A stretch of 64,000 bases of DNA from Falciphora oryzae (lineage: Eukaryota; Ascomycota; Sordariomycetes; Magnaporthales; Magnaporthaceae), in the NCBI GenBank assembly GCA_000733355.1, contig JNVV01000001.1, forward strand, positions 2,088,064-2,152,063, given 5' to 3'. Below the pieces are notes generated by a model that saw nothing but the letters and a program-made list of their open reading frames with translations, had not been told where the DNA came from and made no database searches. The translations under genes were made by a program, and so were the position numbers. Positions 45,860 through 54,377 of the stretch are shown here, piece after piece; position 1 is the stretch's first letter; each line of letters starts with the position of its first letter.

Positions 45860-46478
45860 ATGGCAGACAGACAGGCGGCGCGCCAGCCTCAGGGCATATC
45901 GCGGGTGCGACCCCCCGTATCCAGCAGCGTCCGGCGCAACCTCTTCCAGAGCCAGCTCACAAGGCGGCCGACGCCAACATCCTCGGGCGAATCTGAAACC
46001 CTGCGCCTCGACGCGGACGCCCCGGCCGAGTCTTCCGACATTGTCGTCCGGGACAAGAACGGCGAGGTGGAGCTGGACGACCCACCCACGCCCCCGATCG
46101 ACGACCCTGACGAGATCGCGCTGGACCCGAGGCAACAAAGCGAAAGTGAGTGTTTGTTCGCGGCGTGTTTTTATGAGAAGAAACGGTTGCTGACCGGCGT
46201 ATAAAATGCCCCACCTTCAGAGGAACGTCAACGACTAGCAGATGTTGTGAAGCATCATCAGATCAACCAGAATAGTGTCCCCGCCCAGCCTGAAGGTATG
46301 TCAAATTTACCCTCGCGGCCATGCGCTAGCTAACGCCAGCGCCGCTTGACTAACGTGAAACCCCAAATCTGTGACAGAAATCCTTGAGGCCGTCCGAGCA
46401 AGTTTGCGGGCAAAAGTGGCCGCCTTGTCAGAAGACAACTGGATGTTCGAAAGGGAGGAGCCACCACGATATTCATGA
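45860..46478 (+). CDS. small uncharacterised protein, three exons
   Basis: Predicted 153 residues. Exons: 45860-46145, 46221-46295 and 46378-46478. The junctions are GTGAGT/CAG and GTATGT/CAG, and all keep frame. The N-terminus is basic and Ser/Pro/Arg-rich (VRRNLFQSQLTRRPTP). An acidic, proline-rich middle follows. The end is a probable amphipathic helix, where EILEAVRASLRAKVAALSED leads to NWMFEREEPPRYS. The coding assignment rests on the clean exon chain, the ATG context and the shift from disordered to helical composition. I do not recognise the family. It shares a promoter region with POL3, and its stop is only 135 bp from the end of GET4 on the other strand. No signal peptide or membrane segment is seen, so it is probably a nuclear or cytosolic adaptor-like subunit. 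Confidence 0.72.
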
Positions 46479-46613
46479 GGGCATAACGGCCTTGGCTTCG
46501 GGTTCCGCGGATGTGTGCTGTCAGAGTGTGCTTCCTTTTATGTGCATCGTCATGCTGTACTCGGGTATAAACTACAACCAGAAGCTACCTAGGTTTTATT
46601 CACCCCACCGCAT

Positions 46614-47718
46614 CTAATCCAGCCCCTCGGCCATCGGCGCCTCGACGCGCCGCACAGGGGGTCTCCTCCCCGCACCGGCCCCGCCCGCCGGGCCGCCGCC
46701 GCCGCTGAACAGGCTCCCCATCATGTCGAGGAGCGGGTTGCTCTGCCGGGGCCTGGCGATGCCAAAGTACATCTCGGCCACGATCTCGAGGGGCTCGGCC
46801 CAGGCCGGGGACTCGGCAAAGTGCGGCGCGTACTTGGCCGCCAGCTGCCTGAACGAGTCCGGACTGCCTTTTGTGATGGCGAGCAGGAGCAAGCCGAGGA
46901 AGTTGAGGAGCGGCAGGCTGGGGAACACGCGCAGGTCGCCGCCGCCGCCGCTGCTGCTGACGTCCTGCACGCCCAGCCCCTGGTTGTCGGCGCTCAACCG
47001 GCTCGTGAAGGCGCGGTAGCACGCGTTGGCCGCCCGCAGGTTGCCCACCAGCAGGTACGGCAGCACGGCCCGGGCCGCGTACTGCGGCGCCGTGTGGGAC
47101 TCGTCCTCCTTGTACCACTCGTACTCCATCCGCGCCAGGATCTCGGGCGAGTCCTTGGTGCCTATGACCAGGTGCCGCTCTGCCTCGTATGTCTCGTGTT
47201 CCTCGGCGTATAGTGATCCGGCAACGTGGTGAAGCTCGGGGTCGCCGGCCGGGAACTCGCCAAACTTGGAGGACCAGCTAAAATGGTTGAGGAAGTATAC
47301 CGAGTCAGCTTCGCATGCATCATATCATCTTGCGACCGAGGCGGGCGGGGTGGTGGATGAACGAAACATACGCAATCATCTCCCCAATAAACTTCTTCCT
47401 TGTAGGCTCCTCGCTAGGGAACAGCCTCAAGCACGCAAGTAGCTTGCCCTTGTTGACGGCGTCCGGTGCCAGCTCGGCCTGCTTGAAGACGTCGACGAGG
47501 AGGATGCTCAGGTCGCCGCCGCTGCCGCCCTGGCCGGCCTTGAGCAGAGACTGCGAGACATTGTAGAGGATGTCGGTGGCGGCGGACCAGTTGGACGCCT
47601 TGGTGTACCGGGCGGCGACGACGCGGGTCTGCTGTTGCGCCTCGTAGAACTGCCCCTCTGTGATGCGCTGCTGCAGGCGCGCGATGATTTTGTCGATCTT
47701 GTCGGTTTTGCTCGCCAT
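46614..47718 (-). CDS. GET4: GET4, Golgi-to-ER traffic protein 4
   Basis: Predicted 336 residues in two exons, 47718-47372 and 47277-46614. The 94-nt GTATGT...TAG intron joins GEMIA to WSSKFGEFPAGDPELH. The all-helical repeat protein matches Get4/TRC35: N-terminal KIDKIIARLQQRITEGQFYEAQQQ, middle HHVAGSLYAEEHETYEAERHLVIGT, and C-terminal FLGLLLLAITKGSPDSFRQLAAKYAP. With Get5 it forms the cytosolic adaptor that hands tail-anchored membrane proteins from Sgt2 to Get3 for insertion into the ER. The last 40 residues are a Gly/Arg/Pro-rich tail not needed for the fold. The start ATG at 47718 gives the standard MASK N-terminus. The gene converges on the small gene at 45860-46478. Confidence 0.93.
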
Positions 47719-48223
47719 CGCTGCGACCGACCGGCAGCTTTAAGTCAGCGTCAGTGGGAGAGAAAAGTCGACGGTTCTAGCGAGGCTGGACGGGCAACGA
47801 GCCAAAGTCATAAATAGAGGGGAGCAGTGAATTGTAGCTAGGGCCTGGTGGGATTGGATGCTCGCGCAAGCTTTGTTTGACGTCGTCAGTGTGCGAGAGC
47901 GCTGTTCCGACTCGATCCATGCACGTCCACAGGTCAGTCGGTGCCCCGCTTCAACCCGCCCCTCACAACGTCACCGCCGCTCGCCTCTCTGAATTGATCG
48001 CTCCCAAAAATGAAGGCTCTAGCATAAACAGGCGCGAGTCTAGCGGACGATAACATCCTGATTATCATTGCATCAAATATCTTGTACGTTGGAAGTTTTA
48101 AAGCCTCCTGCCAATAAGGTTGTTTAGGGGGTTGAAGCACAGGCACCTCGGGGCCCATTGTGCATTGTGCCCACCACGGTCGAGTCCAGAAGCCCCTTTA
48201 TCCCCCTCGTGTTCCGCTATTGT
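47719..48223. other. GET4 promoter region
   Basis: About 505 bp between the GET4 start and the target site of the solo LTR. No gene or RNA recognised. Confidence 0.55.
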
Positions 48224-48348
48224 CAAGGTGTCACGGTGCGATCCCTTGATAAGGACCTCGCACGGTTGTAGTCCCAGCTACAACAACGTTCCTCTTTTGC
48301 CTTCGTGGTGCACGTGGTACAACCTTGGTCTTGTCCCGTGACACAAGG
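48224..48348. mobile_element. solo LTR (115 bp) with 5-bp target duplication
   Basis: The LTR proper is 48229-48343. It begins TGTCACGG and ends CCGTGACA (8-bp terminal inverted repeat, TG...CA ends) and is flanked on both sides by the pentanucleotide CAAGG (48224-48228 and 48344-48348). Two further copies lie at 49736-49850 and 50169-50283. A target duplication around a single LTR normally marks recombination between the two LTRs of a full element. Here it may instead reflect alternative assembly of one locus, because the sequence to its right is repeated after the N gap. Confidence 0.85.
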
Positions 48349-48555
48349 CGCCCCTTTGACCAACACTCGACTGCGAGTTCTCAAGCAAATAAACCGCTCA
48401 CAAACAACCTATGATTTCCAAACAATATCAGAGCATTTGGTAGGTGAGAAAAAAAAAAAAAAAAAAAAAGCCGTGACTGTAAAACAAAAAGATACGCGCC
48501 TACTTCTTAGAAATAGGGGAAGAAACCGTCCTCAAAAAGGGGCGGTAAGGGGAGC

Positions 48556-48561
48556 AAAAAA
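48556..48561 (-). terminator. Pol III terminator of tRNA copy 1
   Basis: Six T residues on the minus strand begin two bases after the tRNA discriminator base. Confidence 0.7.
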
Positions 48562-48563
48562 TA

Positions 48564-48661
48564 TACAGGAACCGGGACTCGAACCCGGATCGGAAGCAGT
48601 ATCCTCTTTCAGGCCACTTGAAAGTGGGAAGCCTCCATGCTAGCCCTTACACCATTCCTGT
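48564..48661 (-). tRNA. tRNA-Gly(CCC) with a 26-nt intron (copy 1)
   Basis: Reading on the minus strand, a 7-bp acceptor stem (ACAGGAA with TTCCTGT) closes a 98-nt gene. The D arm has stem GTGT/GCAT and a loop containing GGG. The anticodon stem GAGGC/GCTTC pairs with one G-U, and the anticodon loop TTCCCA gives anticodon CCC. The T arm is CCGGG, TTCGAGT, CCCGG, a good B box. The discriminator is A. Twenty-six nucleotides between positions 37 and 38 are extra, the standard place for a nuclear tRNA intron. A run of six T residues follows (48556-48561), fitting a Pol III terminator. The first base pair is A-U, unusual for glycine tRNAs, so the amino-acid identity rests on the anticodon alone. 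Confidence 0.85.
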
Positions 48662-49273
48662 TTCTGGGATTTACGGATAAAGTTTGTGCTTATGCGTGTG
48701 TGGGATGTGGGGAGTACAAATGCTTGGCCGCGGCACAAACATGAGCAATGTGGGATGAACCCCTCTTTTGTCTGTCGATACCCTCCCCGATCACTTTACC
48801 CATCTTTGCCCCAGTGAACACCAATTACGTGGCTCCAGTCGGTGCATCGTGGCTATCTTTCTGGTCGTCGTTCTTGCCCTCAGTGTTGTGTCGTTGCCTC
48901 CCGTCGAGTGCGCCTTGGCCCCATCAAATAAGCGATGAACGTACCTGGCAGGCATTGAGTAGGAAGCCCCGCAAAGGCCACATCCGGTGTCGTACACCGA
49001 GTTCGACTAGGTGTCTTCTTGATCAGCTTTTTCTGGCCAGTGTTATTGATCAACAAATGTTGTGCCCCTGAGAGATAGGCACATAGCGTCAGTGCCTCAG
49101 CGAAATATGATGGAGAAGAACATCCGATTTTATTTATCCGGTGTCTAGCGAGCCTACCAGCCCCCGAGTACGTTCCTCGCGGGCGCAGTTTGCGGTAAAA
49201 CCAGCAGGGCATCATATATGATTCACAAGCAGAGATCCTTAGCCCAAGTGCACTCCTTCACGACATGGCTTCC

Positions 49274-49568
49274 CTAGAAAACGGCCCCAGTAGCAGCTGG
49301 AAGAAGAGCCGGGGCAGCGGTGCTCGCGCAGACGCAGCCCTGGCCGGGGATGCTGGTGACGGGCGGCGCGTCGCAGGTCGAGTAGGACTCGTGCGCGTCA
49401 AACGTCGGCTCGGGCACGGGCTCGACGACCTCGGCCCTGACAAGGACGGGGATGATCTGGCCCGTGGCCAGGCGGAAGGGGCGGTGCCCGAGCGCCCTGA
49501 GCAGGCTCGTGATCTGGCCCGAGTGGCTCGAGACGCTCAGCCACGTCTTGCCGTCGGTGCGGAAGACG
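49274..49568 (-). pseudogene. truncated duplicate of the histidine phosphatase 3' end, cut by the N gap
   Basis: Identical to the last 98 or so codons of the phosphatase gene at 51214-52469, including the stop codon, and ending exactly at the gap of unknown bases. It keeps the second catalytic His region (SHSG) but has no RHG motif or start. Because it stops at the gap and is otherwise perfect, it is more likely an unmerged contig end than a real pseudogene. Confidence 0.75.
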
Positions 49569-49589
49569 NNNNNNNNNNNNNNNNNNNNN
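49569..49589. other. assembly gap (21 N)
   Basis: Twenty-one unknown bases. The left contig ends inside the phosphatase gene and the right contig starts inside the internal region of the LTR element. The same phosphatase sequence continues uninterrupted from 51509, which suggests the true overlap was not merged. Confidence 0.95.
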
Positions 49590-49735
49590 GGGAAGCTTAT
49601 TAAGCGATTCCCGTGGCAAAGCGCCAGCGCCTCGCTTGCGCAGCGCTAGCGCCAGCACCTTGCTTGTGCAGCGCAACCCTGGAAGGCAAACCTTAAGTTG
49701 CAATTGAGGACAATTGCGGTTTAAGGGTGGGGTAT
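49590..49735. mobile_element. 3' part of an LTR-element internal region, tandem unit 1 (partial)
   Basis: 146 bp identical to 50023-50168, ending in the purine-rich AAGGGTGGGG followed by TAT and the LTR. Its left end is lost in the gap. It shows that at least one more element unit precedes the complete one, giving an internal-LTR-internal-LTR tandem with a 433-bp period. Confidence 0.8.
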
Positions 49736-50288
49736 TGTCACGGTGCGATCCCTTGATAAGGACCTCGCACGGTTGTAGTCCCAGCTACAACAACGTTCCT
49801 CTTTTGCCTTCGTGGTGCACGTGGTACAACCTTGGTCTTGTCCCGTGACAGTTTGTTGTAGCTCCTATGGGTCGCTCGAGTTCAATCCCCCGCACGGTCG
49901 CGCGCACAGATTTCATCCGTGGCGCAACGGTGGCGTGCACGGAAGCCAACTGTGGCGCTTCTTCTGCTGGGGGCGGGGGCAATTGGCTCCAGCGATTCGA
50001 AAAGCCGACCGAGGCTTTTCGGGGGAAGCTTATTAAGCGATTCCCGTGGCAAAGCGCCAGCGCCTCGCTTGCGCAGCGCTAGCGCCAGCACCTTGCTTGT
50101 GCAGCGCAACCCTGGAAGGCAAACCTTAAGTTGCAATTGAGGACAATTGCGGTTTAAGGGTGGGGTATTGTCACGGTGCGATCCCTTGATAAGGACCTCG
50201 CACGGTTGTAGTCCCAGCTACAACAACGTTCCTCTTTTGCCTTCGTGGTGCACGTGGTACAACCTTGGTCTTGTCCCGTGACACAAGG
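49736..50288 (+). mobile_element. 548-bp non-coding LTR retroelement (TRIM-like) with possible self-priming site
   Basis: Two identical 115-bp LTRs (49736-49850 and 50169-50283) flank a 318-bp internal region without coding capacity. TAAGGGTGGGG, a polypurine tract, ends 3 bp before the right LTR. Right after the left LTR, TTGTTGTAGCT (49853-49863) is the exact complement of AGCTACAACAA inside the LTR (49783-49793). In the Tf1/sushi group such an 11-base match lets the RNA 5' end prime its own reverse transcription. No tRNA-type primer site starting TGG is seen. The pentamer CAAGG follows the right LTR (50284-50288), matching the target duplication of the solo LTR. Size and layout fit a terminal-repeat retrotransposon in miniature, mobilised by an autonomous relative not present here. 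Confidence 0.72.
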
Positions 50289-51213
50289 CGCCCCTTTGAC
50301 CAACACTCGACTGCGAGTTCTCAAGCAAATAAACCGCTCACAAACAACCTATGATTTCCAAACAATATCAGAGCATTTGGTAGGTGAGAAAAAAAAAAAA
50401 AAAAAAAAAGCCGTGACTGTAAAACAAAAAGATACGCGCCTACTTCTTAGAAATAGGGGAAGAAACCGTCCTCAAAAAGGGGCGGTAAGGGGAGCAAAAA
50501 ATATACAGGAACCGGGACTCGAACCCGGATCGGAAGCAGTATCCTCTTTCAGGCCACTTGAAAGTGGGAAGCCTCCATGCTAGCCCTTACACCATTCCTG
50601 TTTCTGGGATTTACGGATAAAGTTTGTGCTTATGCGTGTGTGGGATGTGGGGAGTACAAATGCTTGGCCGCGGCACAAACATGAGCAATGTGGGATGAAC
50701 CCCTCTTTTGTCTGTCGATACCCTCCCCGATCACTTTACCCATCTTTGCCCCAGTGAACACCAATTACGTGGCTCCAGTCGGTGCATCGTGGCTATCTTT
50801 CTGGTCGTCGTTCTTGCCCTCAGTGTTGTGTCGTTGCCTCCCGTCGAGTGCGCCTTGGCCCCATCAAATAAGCGATGAACGTACCTGGCAGGCATTGAGT
50901 AGGAAGCCCCGCAAAGGCCACATCCGGTGTCGTACACCGAGTTCGACTAGGTGTCTTCTTGATCAGCTTTTTCTGGCCAGTGTTATTGATCAACAAATGT
51001 TGTGCCCCTGAGAGATAGGCACATAGCGTCAGTGCCTCAGCGAAATATGATGGAGAAGAACATCCGATTTTATTTATCCGGTGTCTAGCGAGCCTACCAG
51101 CCCCCGAGTACGTTCCTCGCGGGCGCAGTTTGCGGTAAAACCAGCAGGGCATCATATATGATTCACAAGCAGAGATCCTTAGCCCAAGTGCACTCCTTCA
51201 CGACATGGCTTCC
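50289..51213. other. unique flank, second copy of the duplicated block
   Basis: Repeats 48349-49273. Apart from the tRNA gene it shows no recognisable gene. This copy is continuous with the complete phosphatase gene. Confidence 0.7.
50504..50601 (-). tRNA. tRNA-Gly(CCC) with a 26-nt intron (copy 2)
   Basis: Same sequence as the tRNA at 48564-48661, with the same stems, CCC anticodon, intron and T6 terminator (50496-50501). If the duplication around the N gap is an assembly artefact, only one of the two genes exists in the genome. This is the copy linked to complete flanking sequence. Confidence 0.85.
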
Positions 51214-52469
51214 CTAGAAAACGGCCCCAGTAGCAGCTGGAAGAAGAGCCGGGGCAGCGGTGCTCGCGCAGACGCAGCCCTGGCCGGGGATGCTGGTGAC
51301 GGGCGGCGCGTCGCAGGTCGAGTAGGACTCGTGCGCGTCAAACGTCGGCTCGGGCACGGGCTCGACGACCTCGGCCCTGACAAGGACGGGGATGATCTGG
51401 CCCGTGGCCAGGCGGAAGGGGCGGTGCCCGAGCGCCCTGAGCAGGCTCGTGATCTGGCCCGAGTGGCTCGAGACGCTCAGCCACGTCTTGCCGTCGGTGC
51501 GGAAGACGTCGTCGAGCACGCGCGCGGCCCGGACGTCCTTGGCCGCGTCCGTCTCGCTGTCGACGGGGCTCCAGAGCTGGTCGAGCTCGGAGAAGCCCGG
51601 CTCGAAGGTCCAGGTCGGGTATTGGGACGCGATGTAGGTGCGGTTCGAGCGCCAGTTGCACGTGTGCACCGTCATGCCCTCGCGGAAGCCCTCTTTGATG
51701 ATGGGGCGGAAGGGCTTGTCGGCGGGGAAGCCAATGCCGCCGAACGTCAGGTTGGCCGTGGCGGTGCAGCGGGCCAAAGGGCTGCTGTAGTACGACTCGA
51801 AAAAGGGCATCTTCTGTGTTGCGTAGCGGTCCTTGTAGTAGGCGTTGGCTTTGAGCGCCTCCCTCTCGCCGGCCGGCGTGAGGAGTGCGTCGGCCCAGCG
51901 GGCGGTGGCGTTGCCTTCTTGCTCTGCCCAGTAGCACTTTTTATTCAAGAATGTCAGTCGTGCCCTCTTGGCTTCGGTCTGGGTTTAAAGGAGACTAAGG
52001 GAGCCGGTAATGCTCACGTTCCAGGCGGGGGTGCCGTAAAAGCGCTCGGCAGCATTATGCCAGCCCTCGCCGTGGCGGCCCATGAACAGCACCTTGTACC
52101 GAACCGTCTCGGACTTGCGGCAGCCCGTGTTCAAGTACTTAACCCAGCGGTCGAACCTTTCCCATAGGGTCTTGACGCCCTCGGGGTCGAAACGCTTGTC
52201 GGTGGGATAGGACCTCTCCATCAAGCCAAAGTTTGTCGTGGCCTGGAGACAGCAGTTAGCCAAAGGGGTTCCGGATTATGGACGTACACAGCGTGACAGA
52301 CACCGTGAGGACTCACATAGTCGAAGCCACTGGGCTCGGTGGTGGGTTCATTCTGAAGAAAGTAGCCCCGAACCGCAGTCAGCTTGATGGACTTGCCATC
52401 GGCTTCCGGCCATGCAGCGAGGGCCGAAGGCACGAGTGCTAGAAGGGCGCCAAGGATGAAGCTCTTCAT
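51214..52469 (-). CDS. secreted histidine phosphatase (phosphoglycerate mutase-like) family protein
   Basis: Predicted 366 residues in three exons: 52469-52317, 52242-52018 and 51936-51214. The introns (74 and 81 nt) are GTGAGT/CAG and GTGAGC/AAG, and both keep frame. A signal peptide covers residues 1-18 (MKSFILGALLALVPSALA), so the protein is probably secreted. The catalytic core of the superfamily is present: RHG at 107-109 (LFMGRHGEGWHN), SSPLARC near 177-183, and the second catalytic His284 in SVSSHSGQ. The Cys-containing C-terminus (TCDAPPV, GQGCVCAST) could be stabilised by disulphides. It belongs to the broad branch-1 fungal extracellular members, whose substrates are mostly unknown; it is not a canonical phytase by its RHG context. 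The C-terminal part is duplicated left of the N gap. Confidence 0.87.
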
Positions 52470-53416
52470 CCTGTCTCTTGAAATGAGTGTCGCTGCCCGA
52501 GCTATGAGGGGACTGTCGACCGAGGAGAGGCGGCGAAACGGGGACGGCTAGTAGTGAGCATAAGGCTGACTAGGTCTCAGAGGTTGGACTAGGCGTGCTC
52601 TCCGGACCTATATATGCCATGGAGCAATGGCAGTGGACCTTCATCCCTGCCAGAATGTCACATGGAGATGCTGGGGATCCAGTCAAGCATGCACGCCAGG
52701 ACATCAGCCTCCTCATTCTCCTCATTTTAGCTTGTCAACAAGCTTGTCAACAACCGCAAGCGACGAGAGAAATTGACCGCAAAGCTGACTGCCAAATCTT
52801 GCCCAGGCCCGTCGGCCAAGTTCATGCGTTTCTTTGCAGTGTTTTTCGGGTCAGGGGTTTGGGGAAGGCGGGAGCGGGGGTGCCCCGGGGGCACCCTTGC
52901 CGTCGCCAGTGATCTCCCGCACGTGGCTGTCCTCCGAGGCCCACGACGGGGTCGGTTACGGATCCGAGCTGATGGCAGCGGGACATGCATCTCGTCCCAT
53001 CTTCCTCAGCTGTGCGAGCCCAGGAGCTCTTATCCTTGGATGCGATGAGGCTCAAAGTTGTAAATTACAACAGCTCTTGGAGGTCTCCCACGTGCGAGCG
53101 TTGGGTTCATGAGCGAGCATGAGGCGGCAGGGAATACCGCAAAGAAAGACGTACATCCCGCACAAATGGATGGCCGCCCTTGGCATGGGGTTTCCGATCT
53201 TTCAAATTGATTCTTGCCAAGACGGCCTTAGTTCCGGATGGAGAACTCGGCTGGCCATGATTGTTAATAGTTATTGCGTTCGATTCAAGTCACGATTTGG
53301 AGTGAGCTGTGGGAAAGGTTCCTGGGTTGCTAGAGGTGATTGAGAAAAGGTGCTGTCTCGTTGCAGTCGGCGCCTGGAATTCCTGATACCCTAACCCTCC
53401 AAGCATTGACTCGTCA
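52470..53416. other. divergent intergenic region of about 0.95 kb
   Basis: Between the phosphatase start and the small plus-strand gene. It includes a TATA-like element for the phosphatase and a 9-bp direct repeat (GCTTGTCAA) near 52731-52749. No gene seen. Confidence 0.5.
52609..52614 (-). promoter_or_regulatory. TATA-like element of the phosphatase gene
   Basis: TATATA lies 140 bp upstream of the minus-strand ATG at 52469, flanked by GC-rich sequence. Its position suits a core promoter. Confidence 0.4.
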
Positions 53417-53506
53417 ATGGCCGAGCTCCAGCCCCGCCGCCCTCGCCAGCACCAGGCAGTCAACAAGCGCGACATCATCAGCCCGGATAACCCCCGAACC
53501 TCATGA
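53417..53506 (+). other. upstream ORF or stop-interrupted N-terminal extension
   Basis: ATG at 53417 opens a 29-codon frame (MAELQPRRPRQ...NPRTS) ending in TGA at 53504-53506. It is in phase with the main start at 53519 and exon 2 of the next gene. It could be a uORF, or an N-terminal extension joined by stop-codon readthrough. The peptide is basic and Pro/Arg-rich and looks protein-like. A second ATG at 53503 overlaps the stop (ATGA). Confidence 0.45.
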
Positions 53507-53518
53507 CCGACAGCAAAC

Positions 53519-53964
53519 ATGGTACGTTCTCTACACGACTTCTTCGAAAAAACGAAGCCAGAAGAAAGAGCCCAGTAACTAACCTTCTCGTCCCCAAACA
53601 GTCGCAAAACAAAGACGGCTGCTACACGCACATCCACATGCACCGCCAGCGCGACGCGGACCTGTTTGAGGACTTTAGCAAGGACAAGCTCCCCGCCGAC
53701 GACATCTTCGTCGCCGCCCACCACCAGCCCATCAACCCGGAGGACGAGGATGACGTGGTGCCAGACCAGCACGCCGCTTTCGGCATCACAAAGGCCACTC
53801 AGAAGACCAGGGAGGCCGCCTGGAAGGACCTGGGCCTCGCCGAGCTGATGCACCGCGGCCCGGGCGTCGCGGGCGCCTCGTCGTCGGCCGTCGCCCCCAC
53901 CGCCGGCTCGGCCAAGCGCGCGGCCAAGAAGCTCGCGCTCAGGTACCAGGGGATGCCGCGGTGA
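53519..53964 (+). CDS. small uncharacterised protein; first exon is the start codon alone
   Basis: Best model: ATG 53519-53521, intron 53522-53601 (GTACGT donor, TAACTAAC branch site, CAG acceptor), exon 2 53602-53964. This gives 121 residues beginning MSQNKDGCYTHIHMHRQRD. The middle is acidic (FEDFSKDKLPADDIF, NPEDEDDVV), then a helix-like stretch (ITKATQKTREAAWKDLGLAELM) and an Ala/Lys-rich basic tail (SAKRAAKKLALRYQG). The intron is 80 nt, so it cannot be simply retained in this frame. An unspliced frame from ATG 53503 would read through it to the same exon 2 and give 153 residues. I prefer splicing because all three intron signals are strong. I do not recognise the family. Confidence 0.62.
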
Positions 53965-54377
53965 TTCGTGGACGAAAAGGAGGGGACGTCGGGCGCTCGG
54001 AGCGTGGGATTTTGTGCGGCCGGGAGGTGATGGTAACGAACATTGGACGGCGTTTATGGTGTATCATGTCTTGGGAAGCAATAAGCGATACAATACCCAT
54101 TTCTTTTTTTTTGGAGGACAGACACTATAGTGAGCGTTTCTGTGCCTCATATCTTCACGCGTCATCAAGCCGCCCACCATGCTTCCCGAAGCCTGTCCTA
54201 GTAGGGGCCTACAATACTCCGAGTTCCGTACCTAGTTATCATGCGAGGAAAAAAGCCCATTTTATCATACGATAACAAACCACCGAAACGCCACGCCATG
54301 CCCAAGCCTCATAAAGAAAAAAAAAGAGAAAAAAAACAATAATCCAAACTCCATGCTTTGCCACCGCGCGCACCAAA
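53965..54377. other. convergent 3' intergenic region
   Basis: 413 bp between convergent stop codons. A/T-rich with short A and T runs, consistent with 3' UTRs. No gene seen. Confidence 0.6.

Larger units (their letters stand above)
48349..49273. other. unique flank, first copy of a 1,225-bp duplicated block
   Basis: Apart from the tRNA gene and a 21-A tract (48449-48469) I see no gene. The whole block 48344-49568 recurs at 50284-51508 without visible difference, including the length of the A tract. Confidence 0.7.

Noticed and set aside
48229..48343. 115-bp element read as a MITE rather than an LTR
   Set aside because: The 8-bp terminal inverted repeat and 5-bp target duplication would allow it, but two copies bracket an interior with a purine tract before the right copy, which fits LTRs better.
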